Under the pieces are notes generated by a model, which was not told where the DNA came from, did no database searches, and worked only from the letters and a program-made list of their open reading frames with translations. The position numbers were made by a program, and so were the translations under genes. Positions 1-13,475 of a DNA stretch of 64,000 nucleotides are shown piece by piece (the stretch's first letter is position 1; every line of letters begins with the position of its first letter). The DNA comes from Hippophae tibetana (lineage: Eukaryota > Streptophyta > Magnoliopsida > Rosales > Elaeagnaceae): assembly GCA_037013495.1 (NCBI GenBank), contig CM072810.1:49338843-49402842 (forward strand), written 5' to 3'.

Positions 1-727
1 TGAGATGGCCTCAAATTTGGAATATCATTTTTGTACCTAAATTTCACCATTTACATCATTTATTGAGGGTTTTTAGTTTTTTGCCCACCATTTCCGTTGT
101 ACTTACTTTCAATTTTATTCAAAAGATCCGTAAAGGAGATATTGGTGCAAACAAAGGGTTCTTTATTTATGTGTTCAATACATATATATTCTTCCAAAAA
201 AAATTATCAAAGAAAAAGGAAAAGGCTACTGTTCCCATTTAAAAAAGAAACAAAACATTTGATAAATAGTAGTTCCAACTTTAAACGACGATAAAAGTTT
301 ACTTGCATATCGAGACAACTTTTATAATATATCAAATTGAATATCATACCGATTCAAACCATCTGATTTGGCCCCATAGAGGAACCACATATTTGTACGC
401 AAATTCCATCGTTTACATCATTTACCGAGGGTCTTAAGTGTTTGTCTCACCATTTCCGTTGTTCTTACTTTCTCTTATATTGAAAAGAGCTGTAAAGGAG
501 ATATTTGTCCAAACAAATTGTTCTTTGTTTATGTGTTAAATCAACATATATTCTTCCAAAAATAATATGAAAAAAGTCAAAGGAAAAGGCTATTGTTCCC
601 ATTTTAAAAAGGAACAAAACATTTGATAAATCGGAGTTCCAACATTAAAGTACCATAACTTTTTACTCTGTTATCGAAACAACTATTATTATATATCAAA
701 ATGAAGCCCACACCGATTCAAACAATC
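1..727. repeat. Partial unit A-B1
   Basis: Monomers start at 1 (A) and 364 (B1). The window begins almost exactly at a monomer anchor, so the preceding C is outside. The A copy has lost the dyad arm (GAAACAAAAC instead of GGAACAAAAC) and reads AATAGTAGTTCC where AATCGGAGTTCC is usual. Confidence 0.9.
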
Positions 728-2185
728 TGATTTGGCCCCAAAAAGGAACCACGTTTTTGTATGCAAATTCCATCGTTTACATCATTTACCGAGTGTTTTA
801 AGTGTTTGTCTCACAATTTCCGTTGTACTTACTTTCTATTTTATTCAAAAGTGCCGTAAGGGAGATTTTGGTGCAAACAAAGGGTTCTTTATTTATGCGT
901 TCAATCAATATCTATGTTTCCAAAAAACAAATAAATGAATAGAAAAAGAAAGGAGGTACTGTTCACATTTTCACAAATAATAAAACATTTGATAAATCGC
1001 AATTTCAACTTTAAAAGATTATAAGTTTTGACTCGGGTATTGAAACGACTATATTATTATATGAAACCGAAGCTCTTATCGATTCATACAATATGAGATG
1101 GCCTCAAATTTGGAATATCAATTTTTACCTAAATTTCACTATTTACATCATTTATTGAGGGTTTTTAGTTTTTTGCCCACAATTTCTGTTGTACTTACTT
1201 TCTATTTTATTCAAAAGAACCGTAAAGGAGATTTTGGTGCAAACAAAAGGTTCTTTATTTATGCGTCCAATCAATATCTATTCTTCCAAAGAACAAATAA
1301 GGGAAGAGAAAAAGAAAGGAGGTACTGTTCACATTTTAAAAAAGAATAAAACATTTGATAAATCGCAATTTCAACTTTAAAAGAAGATAACTTTTGACTC
1401 GGGTATTGAAACGACTATATTATTATATGAAACCGAACCTCTTAGCGATTCACACAATATGAGATGGCCTCAAATTTGGAATATCATTTTTCTACCTAAA
1501 TTTCACGATTTCCATCATTCATTGAGGGTTTTTAGTTTTTTCCCACCATTTCCGTTGTACTTACCTTCGATTTTATTCAAAAGATCCATAAAGGAGATAT
1601 TTGTGCAAACAAATGGTCCTTTTATTTATGTGTTCAATCCCTATATATTCTTCCAAAACAAAAGAGTAAAGAAAAAGGAAAAGGCCATTGTTCCCATTTA
1701 AAAAAGGAACAAAACATTTGATTAATCGGAGTTCCAAATTTAAAGGATGATAAACTTTTACATGCATATCGAGACAACTATTATAATATATCAAATTGAA
1801 TATCATACCGTTTCAAACCATCTGATTTGGCCCCATAGAGGAACCACATATTTGTACGCAAATTCCATCGTTTACATCATTTACCGAGGGTCTTAAGTGT
1901 TTGTCTCACCATTACCGTTGTACTTACTTTCTATTATATTGAAAAGAGCCGTAAAGGAGATATTTGTTCAAACAAATTGTTCTTCATTTTTGTGTTAAAT
2001 CAATATATATTCTTCCAAAAATAATATGAGAAAAGTGAAAGGAAAAGGCTATTGTTCCCATTTTAAAAAGGAACAAAACACTGATAAATCGGAGTTCTAA
2101 CATTAAAGGACGATAAATTTTTACTCTGTTATCTAAACAACTATTATAATATATCAAAATGAAGCCCGTACCGATTCAAACAGTC
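728..2185. repeat. Four-monomer unit C-A/C-A-B1
   Basis: Monomers start at 728 (C), 1094 (A/C hybrid), 1460 (A) and 1823 (B1). The C copy belongs to a subfamily with AATGAATAG interrupting the purine run. The hybrid is type A up to about GCCCAC and type C afterwards. With the next three monomers this forms the first copy of a 2,549-bp seven-monomer super-unit. Confidence 0.88.
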
Positions 2186-3276
2186 TGATTTGGCCCCACA
2201 AGAGAACCACATTTTTGTACGCAAATTCCATCGTTTACATCATTTTCCGAGGGTTTTAAGTGTTTGGCTCACAATTTCCGTTGTACTTACGTTCTATTTT
2301 ATTCAAAAGAGCCGTAAAGGAAATTTTGGTGCAAACAAAGGGTTCTTTATTTATGCGTCCAATCAATATCTATGCTTCCAAAGAACAAATAAGGGAAGAG
2401 AAAAAGAAAGGAGGTACTGTTCACATTTAAAAAAAATAAAACATTTGATAAATCGCAATTTCAACTTTAAAAGAAGATAACTTTTGACTCGGGTATTGAA
2501 ACGACTATATTATTATATGAAACCGAACCTCTTAGCGAATCACACAATATGAGATGGCCTCAAATTTGGAATATCATTTTTGTACCTAAATTTCACCTTG
2601 TCCATCATTCATTGAGGGTTTTTAGTTTTTTCTCACCATTTCCGTTGTACTTACCTTCGATTTTATTCAAAAGATCCACAAAATAGATATTTGTGCAAAC
2701 AAATGGTCCTTATATTTATGTGTTCAATCCCTATATATTCTTCCAAAACAAAAGAGTAAAGAAAAAGGAAAAGGCAATTGTTCCCATTTAAAAAAGGAAC
2801 AAAACATTTGATAAATCGGAGTTCCAAATTTAAAGGACGATAAACTTTTACATGCATATCGAGACAACTATTATAATTTATCAAATTGAATATCATACCG
2901 TTTCAAACCATCTGATTTGGCCCCATAGAGGAACCACATATTTGTACGCAAATTCCATCGTTTACATCATTTACCGAGGGTCTTAAGTGTTTGTCTCACC
3001 ATTTCCGTTGTTCTTACTTTTTGTTATATTGAAAAGAGCTGTAAAGGAGATATTTGTCCAAACAAATTGTTCTTTATTTATGTGTTAAATCAACATATAT
3101 TCTTCCAAAAATAATATGAGAAAAGTGAAAGGAAAAGGCTATTGTTCCCAGTTTAAAAAGGAACAAAACATTTGATAAATCGGAGTTCCAACATTAAAGT
3201 ACGATAAATTTTTACTCTGTTATCGAAACAACTATTATTATATATCAAAATGAAGCCCATACCGATTCAAACAATC
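2186..3276. repeat. Three-monomer unit C-A-B1
   Basis: Monomers start at 2186 (C), 2550 (A) and 2913 (B1). This is the trimer half of the first seven-monomer super-unit. Confidence 0.88.
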
Positions 3277-4734
3277 TGATTTGGCCCCAAAAAGGAACCA
3301 CATTTTTGTATGCAAATTCCATCGTTTACATCATTTACAGAGTGTTTTAAGTGTTTGTCTCACAATTTCCGTTGTACTTACTTTCTATTTTATTCAAAAG
3401 TGCCGTAAGGGAGATTTTGGTGCAACCAAAGGGTTCTTTATTTATGCGTTCAATCAATATCTATGTTTCCAAAAAACAAATAAGTGAATAGAAAAAGAAA
3501 GGAGGTACTGTTCACATTTTCAAAAATAATAAAACATTTGATAAATCGCAATTTCAACTTTAAAAGATTATAACTTTTGACTCGGGTATTGAAACGACTA
3601 TATTATTATATGAAACCGAAGCTCTTATCGATTCATACAATATGAGATGGCCTCATATTTGGAATATCACATTTTACCTAAATTTCACTATTTACATCAT
3701 TTATTGAGGGTTTTTAGTTTTTTGCCCACAATTTCCGTTGTACTTACTTTCTATTTTATTCAAAAGAACCGTAAAGGAGATTTTGGTGCAAACAAAGGGT
3801 TCTTTATTTATGCGTCCAATCAATATCTATTCTTCCAAAGAACAAATAAGGGAAGAGAAAAAGAAAGGAGGTACTGTTCACATTTTAAAAAAGAATAAAA
3901 CATTTGATAAATCGCAATTTCAACTTTAAAAGAAGATAACTTTTGACTCGGGTATTGAAACGACTATATTATTATATGAAACCGAAGCTCTTAGCGATTC
4001 ACACAATATGAGATGGCCTCAAATTTGGAATATCATTTTTCTACCTAAATTTCACGATTTCCATCATTCATTGAGGGTTTTAGTTTTTTCCCACCATTTC
4101 CGTTGTACTTACCTTCGATTTTATTCAAAAGATCCATAAAGGAGATATTTGTGCAAACAAATGGTCCTTTTATTTATGTGTTCAATCCCTATATATTCTT
4201 CCAAAACAAAAGAGAAAAGAAAAAGGAAAAGGCCATTGTTCCCATTTAAAAAAGGAACAAAACATTTGATAAATCTGAGTTCCAAATTTAAAGGACGATA
4301 AACTTTTACATGCATATCTAGACAACTATTATAATATATCAAATTGAATATCATACCGTTTCAAACCATCTGATTTGGCCCCATAGAGGAACCACATATT
4401 TGTACGCAAATTCCATCGTTTACATCATTTACCGAGGGTCTTAAGTGTTTGTCTCACCATTTCCTTTGTTCTTACTTTCTCTTATATTGAAAAGAGTTGT
4501 AAAGGAGATATTTGTCCAAACAAATTGTTCTTTATTTATTTGTTAAATCAACATATATTCTTCCAAAAATAATATGAGAAAAGTGAAAGGAAAAGGCTAT
4601 TGTTCCCATATTAGAAAGGAACAAAACATTTGATAAATCGGAGTTCTAACATTAAAGGACGATAAATTTTTACTCTGTTATCTAAATAACTATTATAATA
4701 TATCAAAATGAAGCCCGTACCGATTCAAATAGTC
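3277..4734. repeat. Four-monomer unit C-A/C-A-B1, second super-unit copy
   Basis: Monomers start at 3277, 3643 (A/C), 4009 and 4371. It matches 728-2185 at an offset of 2,549 bp with scattered substitutions, including the same AAT/AAG-TGAATAG change in the purine run of C. Confidence 0.88.
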
Positions 4735-5460
4735 TGATTTGGCCCCACAAAAGAACCACATTTTTGTACGCAAATTCCATCGTTTACATCATTTTCCGAG
4801 GGTTTTAAGTGTTTGTCTCACAATTTCCGTTGTACTTTCTTTCAATTTTATTCAAAAGATCCGTAAAGGAGATATTGGTGCAAACAAAGGGTTCTTTATT
4901 TATGTGTTCAATAGATATATATTCTTCCAAAAAAAATTAGTAAAGAAAAAGGAAAAGGCTACTATTCCCATTTAAAAAAGAAACAAAACTTTTGAGAAAT
5001 CGGAGTTCCAAATTTAAAGGACCATAAAATTTTACATGCATATCGAGACAACTATTATAATATATCAAATTGAATATCATACTGATTCAAACCATCTGAT
5101 TTGGCCCCATTGAGGAACCACATATTTGTACGCAAATTCCATCGTTTACATCATTTACCAAGGGTTTTAAGTGTTTGTCTCACCATTTCCGTTGTTCTTA
5201 CTTTCTCTTATATTGAAAAGAGCTGTAAAGGAGATATTTGTCCGAACAAATTGTTCTTTATTTTTGTGTTAAATCAATATATATTCTTCCAAAAATAATA
5301 TGAGAAAAGTGAAAGGAAATGGCTATTGTTCCCATTTTAAAAACGAACAAAACATTTGATAAATCGGAGTTCCAACTTTAAAGGACGATAAATTTTTACT
5401 CTGTTATCGAAACAACTATTATTATATATCAAAATGAAGTCCATACCGATTCAAACAATC
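4735..5460. repeat. Collapsed two-monomer unit (C/A hybrid)-B
   Basis: Monomers start at 4735 and 5097. The first begins as C and becomes A in mid-monomer: C-specific CACAATTTCC at about 4819, then A-specific TTCTTTCAATTTT from about 4837. Compared with the first super-unit this removes one monomer length, as expected from unequal exchange between a C and the following A. Confidence 0.85.
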
Positions 5461-6555
5461 TGATTTGGCCCCAAAAAGGAACCACATTTTTGTATGCAAA
5501 TTCCATCGTTTACATCATTTACCGAGTGTTTTAAGTGTTTGTCTCACAATTTCCGTTGTACTTACTCTCTATTTTATTCAAAAGTGCCGTAAGGGAGATT
5601 TTGGTGCAACCAAAGGGTTCTTTATTTATGCGTTCAATCAATATCTATGTTTCCAAAAAAAAAAATAAGTGAATAGAAAAAGAAAGGAGGTACTGTTCAC
5701 ATTTTCAAAAATAATAAAACATTTGATAAATCGCAATTTCAACTTTAAAAGAATATAAATTTTGACTCGGGTATTGAAACGACTATATTATTATATGAAA
5801 CCGAAGCTCTTATCGATTCACACAATATGAGAAGGCCTCAAATTTGGAATATCATTTTTGTACCTAAATTTCACCATTTACATCATTTATTGAGTGTTTT
5901 TAGTTTTTTCCCACCATTTTTGTTGTACTTACTTTCGATTTTATTCAAAAGATCCATAAAAGAGATATTGGTGCAAACAAAGGGTCCTTTTATTTATGTG
6001 TTCAATCCCTATATATTCTTCCAAAAAAAATGAGTGAAGAAAAAGGAAAAGGCTACTGTTCCCATTTAAAAAAGGAACAAAACATTTGATAAATCGGAGT
6101 TCAAACTTTAAACGACGATAAAACTTTACTTGCATATCGAGACAACTATTTGAATATATCAAAATGAAGCCCGTACCGATTCAAAAAATCTGATGTGGCC
6201 CCACAAAGGAACCACATTTTTTTACCCAAATTCCATCGTTTACATCATTTACCGAGGGTTTAAGTGTTTGTCTCACAATTTCCGTTGTACTAACTTTCTA
6301 TTTTATTCAAAAGTGCCATAAAGGAGATTTTGGTGCAAACAAAGGGTTCTTTATTTATGCGTCCAATCAATATCTATGTTTCGAAAAAACAAATAAGGGA
6401 AGAGAAAAAGAAAGGAGGTACTGTTCACAATTTAAAAAAGAATAAAACATTTGATAAATCGCAATTCCAACTTTAAAAGATTATAACATTTGACTCGGGT
6501 ATTGAAACGACTATATTATTATATGAAACCGAAGCTCTTAGTGATTCACACAATA
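5461..6555. repeat. Three-monomer unit C-A-B/C
   Basis: Monomers start at 5461 (C, 367 bp, with an expanded A-run after TTTCC), 5828 (A with AAGGCCTC at its start) and 6191 (B2 start that becomes C by the GTCTCACAATTTCC region). The B/C hybrid ends with a C tail, so it is followed directly by A. Confidence 0.85.
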
Positions 6556-7284
6556 TGAGATGGCCTCAAATTTGGAATATCATTTTTGTACCTAAATTTC
6601 ACCATTTCCATCATTCATTGAGGGTTTTTAGTTTTTTCCCACCATTTCCGTTGTACTTACCTTCGATTTTATTCAAAAGATCCATAAAGGAGATATTGGT
6701 GCAAACAAAGGGTCCTTTTATTTATGTGTTCAATCCCTATATATTCTTCCAAAAAAAATGAGTGAAGAAAAAGGAAAAGGCTATTGTTCCCATTTAAAAA
6801 AGGAACAAAACATTTGATAAATCGGAGTTCTAACTTTAAACGACGATAAAATTTTACTTGCATATCGAGACAAATATTTCAATATATCAAAATGAAGCCC
6901 GTACCGATTCAAAAAATCTGATGTGGCTCCACAAAGGAACCACATTTTTTTACCCAAATTCCATCGTTTACATCATTTACCGAGGGTTTTAAGTGTTTGT
7001 CTCACAATTTCCGTTGTACTAACTTTCTATTTTATTCAAAAGTGCCATAAAGGAGATTTTGGTGCAAACAAAGGGTTCTTTATTTATGCGTCCAATCAAT
7101 ATCTACGCTTCCAAAAACCAAATAAGGGAAGAGAAAAAGAAAGGAGGTACTGTTCACAATTTAAAAAAGAATAAAACATTTGATAAATCGCAATTCCAAC
7201 TTTAAAAGATTATAACTTTTGACTCGGGTATTGAAACGACTATATTATTATATGAAACCGAAGCTCTTAGCGATTCACACAATA
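6556..7284. repeat. Two-monomer unit A-B/C
   Basis: Monomers start at 6556 and 6919. The pair closely repeats 5828-6555 at about 728 bp, an A-B/C dimer duplicated in tandem. Confidence 0.85.
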
Positions 7285-8011
7285 TGAGATGGCCTCAAAT
7301 TTGAAATATCATTTTTGTACCTAAATTTCACCATTTACATCCTTTATTGAGGGTTTTTAGTTTTGTGCCCACCATTTCCGTTGTACTTTCTTTCAATTTT
7401 ATTCAAAAGATCCGTAAAGGAGATATTGGTGCAAACAAAGGGTTCTTTATTTATGTGTTCAATAGATATATATTCTTCCAAAAAAAATTAGTAAAGAAAA
7501 AGGAAAAGGCTTCTGTTCCCATTTAAAAAAGAAACAAAACTTTTGATAAATCGGAGTTCCAAATTTAAAGGACCATAAAATTTTACATGCATATCGAGAC
7601 AACTATTATAATATATCAAATTGAATATCATACTGATTCAAACCATCTGATTTGGCCCCATAGAGGAACCACATATTTGTACGCAAATTCCATCGTTTAC
7701 ATCATTTACCGAGGGTTTTAAGTGTTTGTCTCACCATTTCCGTTGTTCTTACTTTCTCTTATATTGAAAAGAGCTGTAAAGGTGATATTTGTCCAAACAA
7801 ATTGTTCTTTATTTTTGTGTTAAATCAATATATATTCTTCCAAAAATAATATGAGAAAAGTGAAAGGAAATGGCTATTGTTCCCATTTTAAAAAGGAACA
7901 AAACATTTGATAAATCGGAGTTCTAACATTAAAGGACGATAAATTTTTACTCTGTTATCTAAATAACTATTATAATATATCAAAATGAAGCCCGTACCGA
8001 TTCAAACAGTC
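7285..8011. repeat. Two-monomer unit A-B1
   Basis: Monomers start at 7285 (A with AAATTTGAAATATC) and 7648 (B1). The C that would normally lead the unit is replaced by the preceding B/C hybrid. Confidence 0.85.
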
Positions 8012-9104
8012 TGATTTGGCCCCATAAAAGAACCACATTTTGGTACGCAAATTCAATCGTTTACATCATTTTCCGAGGGTTTTAAGTGTTTGTCTCACAA
8101 TTTCCGTTGTACTTACTTTCTATTTTATTCAAAAGAGCCGTAAAGGAAATTTTGTTGCAAACAAAGGGTTCTTTCTTTATGCGTCCAATCAATATCTACG
8201 CTTCCAAAGAACAATTAAGGGAAGAGAAAAAGAAAGGAGGTACTTTTCACATTTTAAAAAAGAATAAAACATTTGATAAATCGCAATTTCAACTTTAAAA
8301 GAAGATAACTTTTGACTCGGGCATTAAAACGAATATATTATTATATGAAACCGAAGCTCTTAGCGATTCACACAATATGAGATGGCCTCAAATTTGAAAT
8401 ATCATTTTTGTACCTAAATTTCACCATTTACATCCTTTATTGAGGGTTTTTAGTTTTTTGCCCACCATTTCCGTTGTACTTTCTTTCAATTTTATTCAAA
8501 AGATCTGTAAAGGAGATATTGGTGCAAACAAAGGGTTCTTTATTTATGTGTTCAATAGATATATATTCTTCCAAAAAAAATTAGTAAAGAAAAAGGAAAA
8601 GGGTACTGTTCCCATTTAAAAAAGAAACAAAACTTTTGATAAATCGGAGTTCCAAATTTAAAGGACCATAAAATTTTACATGCATATCGAGACAACTATT
8701 ATAATATATCAAATTGAATATCATACTGATTCAAACCATCTGATTTGGCCCCATAGAGGAACCACATATTTGTACGCAAATTCCATCGTTTACATCATTT
8801 ACCGAGGGTTTTAAGTGTTTGTCTCACCATTTCCGTTGTTCTTACTTTCTCTTATATTGAAAAGAGCTGTAAAGGAGATATTTGTCCAAAACAATTGTTC
8901 TTTATTTTTGTGTTAAATCAATATATATTCTTCCAAAAATAATATGAGAAAAGTGAAAGGAAATGGCTATTGTTCCCATTTTAAAAACGAACAAAACATT
9001 TGATAAATCGGAGTTCCAACTTTAAAGGATGATAAATTTTTACTCTGTTATCGAAACAACTATTATAATATATTAAATTGAAGCCCGTACCGATTCAAAC
9101 AATC
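8012..9104. repeat. Three-monomer unit C-A-B1
   Basis: Monomers start at 8012, 8378 and 8741. The A and B1 copies repeat 7285-8011 at an offset of 1,093 bp, sharing AAATTTGAAATATC and the ACATCCTTTATTG variant. Confidence 0.87.
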
Positions 9105-10563
9105 TGATTTGGCCTCACAAAGGAACCACATTTTTGTACCCAAATTCCATCGTTTACATCATTTACTGAGGGTTTTAAGTGTTTGTCTCACAATTTCCGT
9201 TGTACTTACTTTCTATTTTATTCAAAAGTGCCGTAAGGGAGATTTTGGTGCAACCAAAGGGTTCTTTATTTATGCGTTCAATCAATATCTATGTTTCCAA
9301 AAAACAAATAAGTGAATAGAAAAAGAAAGGAGGTACTGTTCACATTTTCAAAAATAATAAAACATTTGATAAATCGCAATTTCAACTTTAAAAGATTATA
9401 ACTTTTGACTTGGGTATTGAAACGACTATATTATTATATGAAACCGAAGCTCTTATCGATTCATACAATATGAGATGGCCTCAAATTTGGAATATCAATT
9501 TTTACCTAAATTTCACTATTTACATCATTTATTGAGGGTTTTTAGTTTTTTGCCCACAATTTCCGTTGTACTTACTTTCTATTTTATTCAAAAGAACCGT
9601 AAAGGAGATTTTGGTGCAAACAAAGGGTTCTTTATTTATGCGTCCAATCAATATATATTCTTCCAATGAACAAATAAGGGAAGAGAAAAAGATAGGAGGT
9701 ACTGTTCACATTTTAAAAAAGAATAAAACATTTGATAAATCGCAATTTCAACTTTAAAAGAAGATAACTTTTGACTCGGGTATTGAAACGACTATATTAT
9801 TATATGAAACCGAAGCTCTTATGGATTCACACAATATGAGATGGCCTCAAATTTGGAATATATTTTTTCTACCTAAATTTCACGATTTCCATCATTCATT
9901 GAGGGTTTTTAGTTTTTTCCCACCATTTCCGTTGTACTTACCTTCGATTTTATTCAAAATATCCATAAAGGAGATATTTGTGCAAACAAATGGTACTTTT
10001 ATTTATGTGTTCAATCCCTATATATTCTTCCAAAACAAAAGAGTAAAGAAAAAGGAAAAGGCCATTGTTCCCATTTAAAAAAGGAACAAAACATTTGATA
10101 AATCGGAGTTCCAAATTTAAAGGACGATAAACTTTTACATGCATATCGAGAAAACTATTATAATATATCAAATTGAATATCATACCGTTTCAAACCATCT
10201 GATTTGGCCCCATAGAGGAACCACATATTTGTACGCAAATTCCATCGTTTACATCATTTACCGAGGGTCTTAAGTGTTTGTCTCACCATTTCCGTTGTTC
10301 TTACTTTCTCTTATATTGAAAAGAGTTGTAAAGGAGATATTTGTCCAAACAAATTGTTCTTTATTTATGTGTTAAATCAACATATATTCTTCCAAAAATT
10401 ATATGAGAAAAGTGAAAGGAAAAGGCTATTCTTTCCATTTTAAAAAGGAACAAAACATTTGATAAATCGGAGTTCTAACATTAAAGGACGATAAATTTTT
10501 ACTCTGTTATCTAAACAACTATTATAATATATCAAAATGCACCCCGTACCGATTCAAACAGTC
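9105..10563. repeat. Four-monomer unit C-A/C-A-B1, third super-unit copy
   Basis: Monomers start at 9105, 9471 (A/C), 9837 and 10200. It shares the GTGAATAG purine-run variant and the TATCAATTTTTACC hybrid start with the copies at 728 and 3277. Confidence 0.87.
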
Positions 10564-11655
10564 TGATTTGGCCCAACAAAAGAACCACATTTTTGTACGC
10601 AAATTCCATCGTTTACATCATTTTCTGAGGGTTTTAAGTGTTTGTCTCACAATTTCCGTTGTACTTACTTTCTATTTTATTCAAAAGAGCCGTAAAGGAA
10701 ATTTTGGTGCAAACAAAGGGTTCTTTATTTATGCGTCCAATCAATATCTATGCTTCCAAAGAACAAATAAGGGAAGAGAAAAAGAAAGGAGGTACTTTTC
10801 TCATTTTAAAAAAGAATAAAACATTTGATAAATCGCAATTTCAACTATAAAAGAAGATAACTTTTGACTCGGGCATTAAAACGACTATATTATTATATGA
10901 AACCCTAGCTCTTAGCGATTCACACAATATGAGATGGCCTCAAATTTGAAATATCATTTTTGTACCTAAATTTCACCATTTACATCATTTATTGAGGGTT
11001 TTTAGTTTTTTGCCCACCATTTCCGTTGTACTTTCTTTCAATTTTATTCAAAAGATCCGTAAAGGAGATATTGGTGCAAACAAAGGGTTCTTTATTTATG
11101 TGTTCAATAGATATATATTCTTCCAAAAAAATTAGTAAAGAAAAAGGAAAAGGCTACTGTTCCCATTTAAAAAAGAAACAAAACTTTTGATAAATCGGAG
11201 TTCCAAATTTAAAGGACCATAAAATTTTACATGCATATCGAGACAACTATTATAATATATCAAATTTAATATCATACGGATTCAAACCATCTGATTTGGC
11301 CCCATAGAGGAACCACATATTTGTACGCAAATTCCATCGTTTACATCATTTACCGAGGGTTTTAAGTGTTTGTCTCACCATTTCCGTTGTTCTTACTTTC
11401 TCTTATATTGAAAAGAGCTGTAAAGGAGATATTTGTCCAAACAAATTGTTCTTTATTTTTGTGTTAAATCAATATATATTCTTCCAAAAATAATATGAGA
11501 AAAGTGAAAGGAAATGTCTATTGTTCCCATTTTAAAAACGAACAAAACATTTGATAAATCGGAGTTCCAACTTTAAAGGACGATAAATTTTTACTCTGTT
11601 ATCGAAACAACTATTATAATATATCAAATTGAAACCCGTACCGATTCAAACAATC
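10564..11655. repeat. Three-monomer unit C-A-B1
   Basis: Monomers start at 10564, 10930 and 11292. With the preceding tetramer it completes a third seven-monomer super-unit (2,551 bp). One base-level oddity is AAACCCTAGCTC at about 10901 in place of AAACCGAAGCTC. Confidence 0.87.
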
Positions 11656-12748
11656 TGATTTGGCGCCACATAGAAACCACATTTTTGTACTCAAATTACA
11701 TCGTTTACATCATTTACCTCGGGTTTTAAGTTTTTGTCTCACAATTTCCGTTGTACTTAGTTTCTATTTTATTCAAAAGAGCCGTAAAGGAGATTTTGGT
11801 GCAAACAAAGGGTTCTTTATTTATGCGTTCAATCAATATCTATGCTTCCAAAGAACAAATAAGGGAAGAGAAAAAGAAAGGAGGTACTGTTCACATTTTA
11901 AAAAAGAATAAATATTTTATAAATCGCAATTTCAACTTTAAAAGATGATAACTTTTGACTCGGGTATTGAAACGACTATATTATTATATGAAACCGAAGC
12001 TCTTAGCGATTCACACAATATGAGAAGGCCTCAAATTTGGAATATCATTTTTGTACCTAAATTTCACCATTTACATCATTTATTGAGGGTTTTTAGTTTT
12101 TTCCCACCATTTTTGTTGTACTTACTTTCGATTTTATTCAAAAGATCCATAAAAGAGATATTGGTGCAAACAAAGGGTCCTTTTATTTATGTGTTCAATC
12201 CCTATATATTCTTCCAAAAAAAATGAGTGAAGAAAAAGGAAAAGGCTACTGTTCCCATTTAAAAAAGGAACAAAACATTTGATAAATCGGAGTTCAAACT
12301 TTAAAGGACGATAAAACTTTACTTGCATATCGAGACAACTATTTGAATATATCAAAATGAAGCCCATACCGATTCAAAAAATCTGATGTGGCCCCACAAA
12401 GGAACCACATTTTTTTACCCAAATTCCATCGTTTACATCATTTACCGAGGGTTTAAGTGTTTGTCTCACAATTTCCGTTGTACTTATTTTCTATTTTATT
12501 CAAAAGTGCCGTAAAGGAGATTTTGGTGCAAACAAAGGGTTCTTTATTTATTCGTTCAATCAATATCTATGCTTCCAAAGAACAAATAAGGGAAGAGAAA
12601 AAGAAAGGAGGTATTGTTCACATTTTAAAAAAGAATAAAACATTTGATAAATCGCAATTTTAACTTTAAAAGATGATAACTTTGGACTAGGGTATTGAAA
12701 CCACTATATTATTATATGAAACCGAAGCTCTTAGCGAATCACACAATA
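11656..12748. repeat. Three-monomer unit C-A-B/C
   Basis: Monomers start at 11656 (C), 12021 (A with AAGGCCTC, same family as 5828) and 12384 (B2 start, C end). Confidence 0.85.
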
Positions 12749-13475
12749 TGAGATGGCCTCAAATTTGGAATATCATTTTTGTACCTAAATTTCACCATTT
12801 ATATCATTTATTGAGGGTTTTTAGTTTTTTCCCACCTTTTCCATTATACTTACTTTCGATTTTATTCAAAAGATCCATAAAAGAGATATTGGTGCAAAAA
12901 AATGGTCCTTTTATTTATGTGTTCATTCCCTATATATTCTTCCAAAGAAAATGAGTGAAGAAAAAGGAAAAGGCTATTGTTACCATTTAATAAAGGAACA
13001 AAACATTTGATAAATCGGAGTTCCAACTTTAAATGACGATAAAAGTTTACTTGCATATCGAGACAACTATTTTAATATATCATATTGAAGCCCGTACCAA
13101 TTCAAAAAATCTGATGTGGCCCCACAAAGAAACCACATTTTTGTACCCAAATTCCATCGTTTACATCATTTACCGAGGGTCTTAAGTGTTTGTCTCACCA
13201 TTTCTGTTGTTCTTACTTTCTCTTATATTGAAAAGAGCTGTAAAGGAGATATTTGTCCAAACAAATTGTTCTTTATTTATGTGTTAAATCAACATATATT
13301 CTTCCAAAAATAATATGAGAAAAGTGAAAGGAAAAGGCTATTGTTCCCATTTTAAAAAGGAACAAAAAATTTGATAAATCGGAGTTCGAACATTAAAGGA
13401 CGATAAATTTTTACTATGTTATCTAAACACCTATTATTATATATCAAAATGAAGCCCATACCGATTCAAACAGTC
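12749..13475. repeat. Two-monomer unit A-B
   Basis: Monomers start at 12749 and 13112. The A copy carries GGTGCAAAAAAATGGTCC, a variant that recurs at 28032, 38241 and 40064. The B copy begins as B2 and continues with B1-like TCTTAAGTG. Confidence 0.83.

Noticed and set aside
5941-6162. Minus-strand open frames rich in F, L and I that look like short membrane peptides
   Set aside because: They are the complement of the same A-type segment in every unit and inherit their composition from A+T-rich DNA. I see no independent sign of coding.
10895-10915. AAACCCTAG as a plant telomere repeat remnant
   Set aside because: It is a single local change of the usual AAACCGAAGC within a C tail, with no tandem telomere units.
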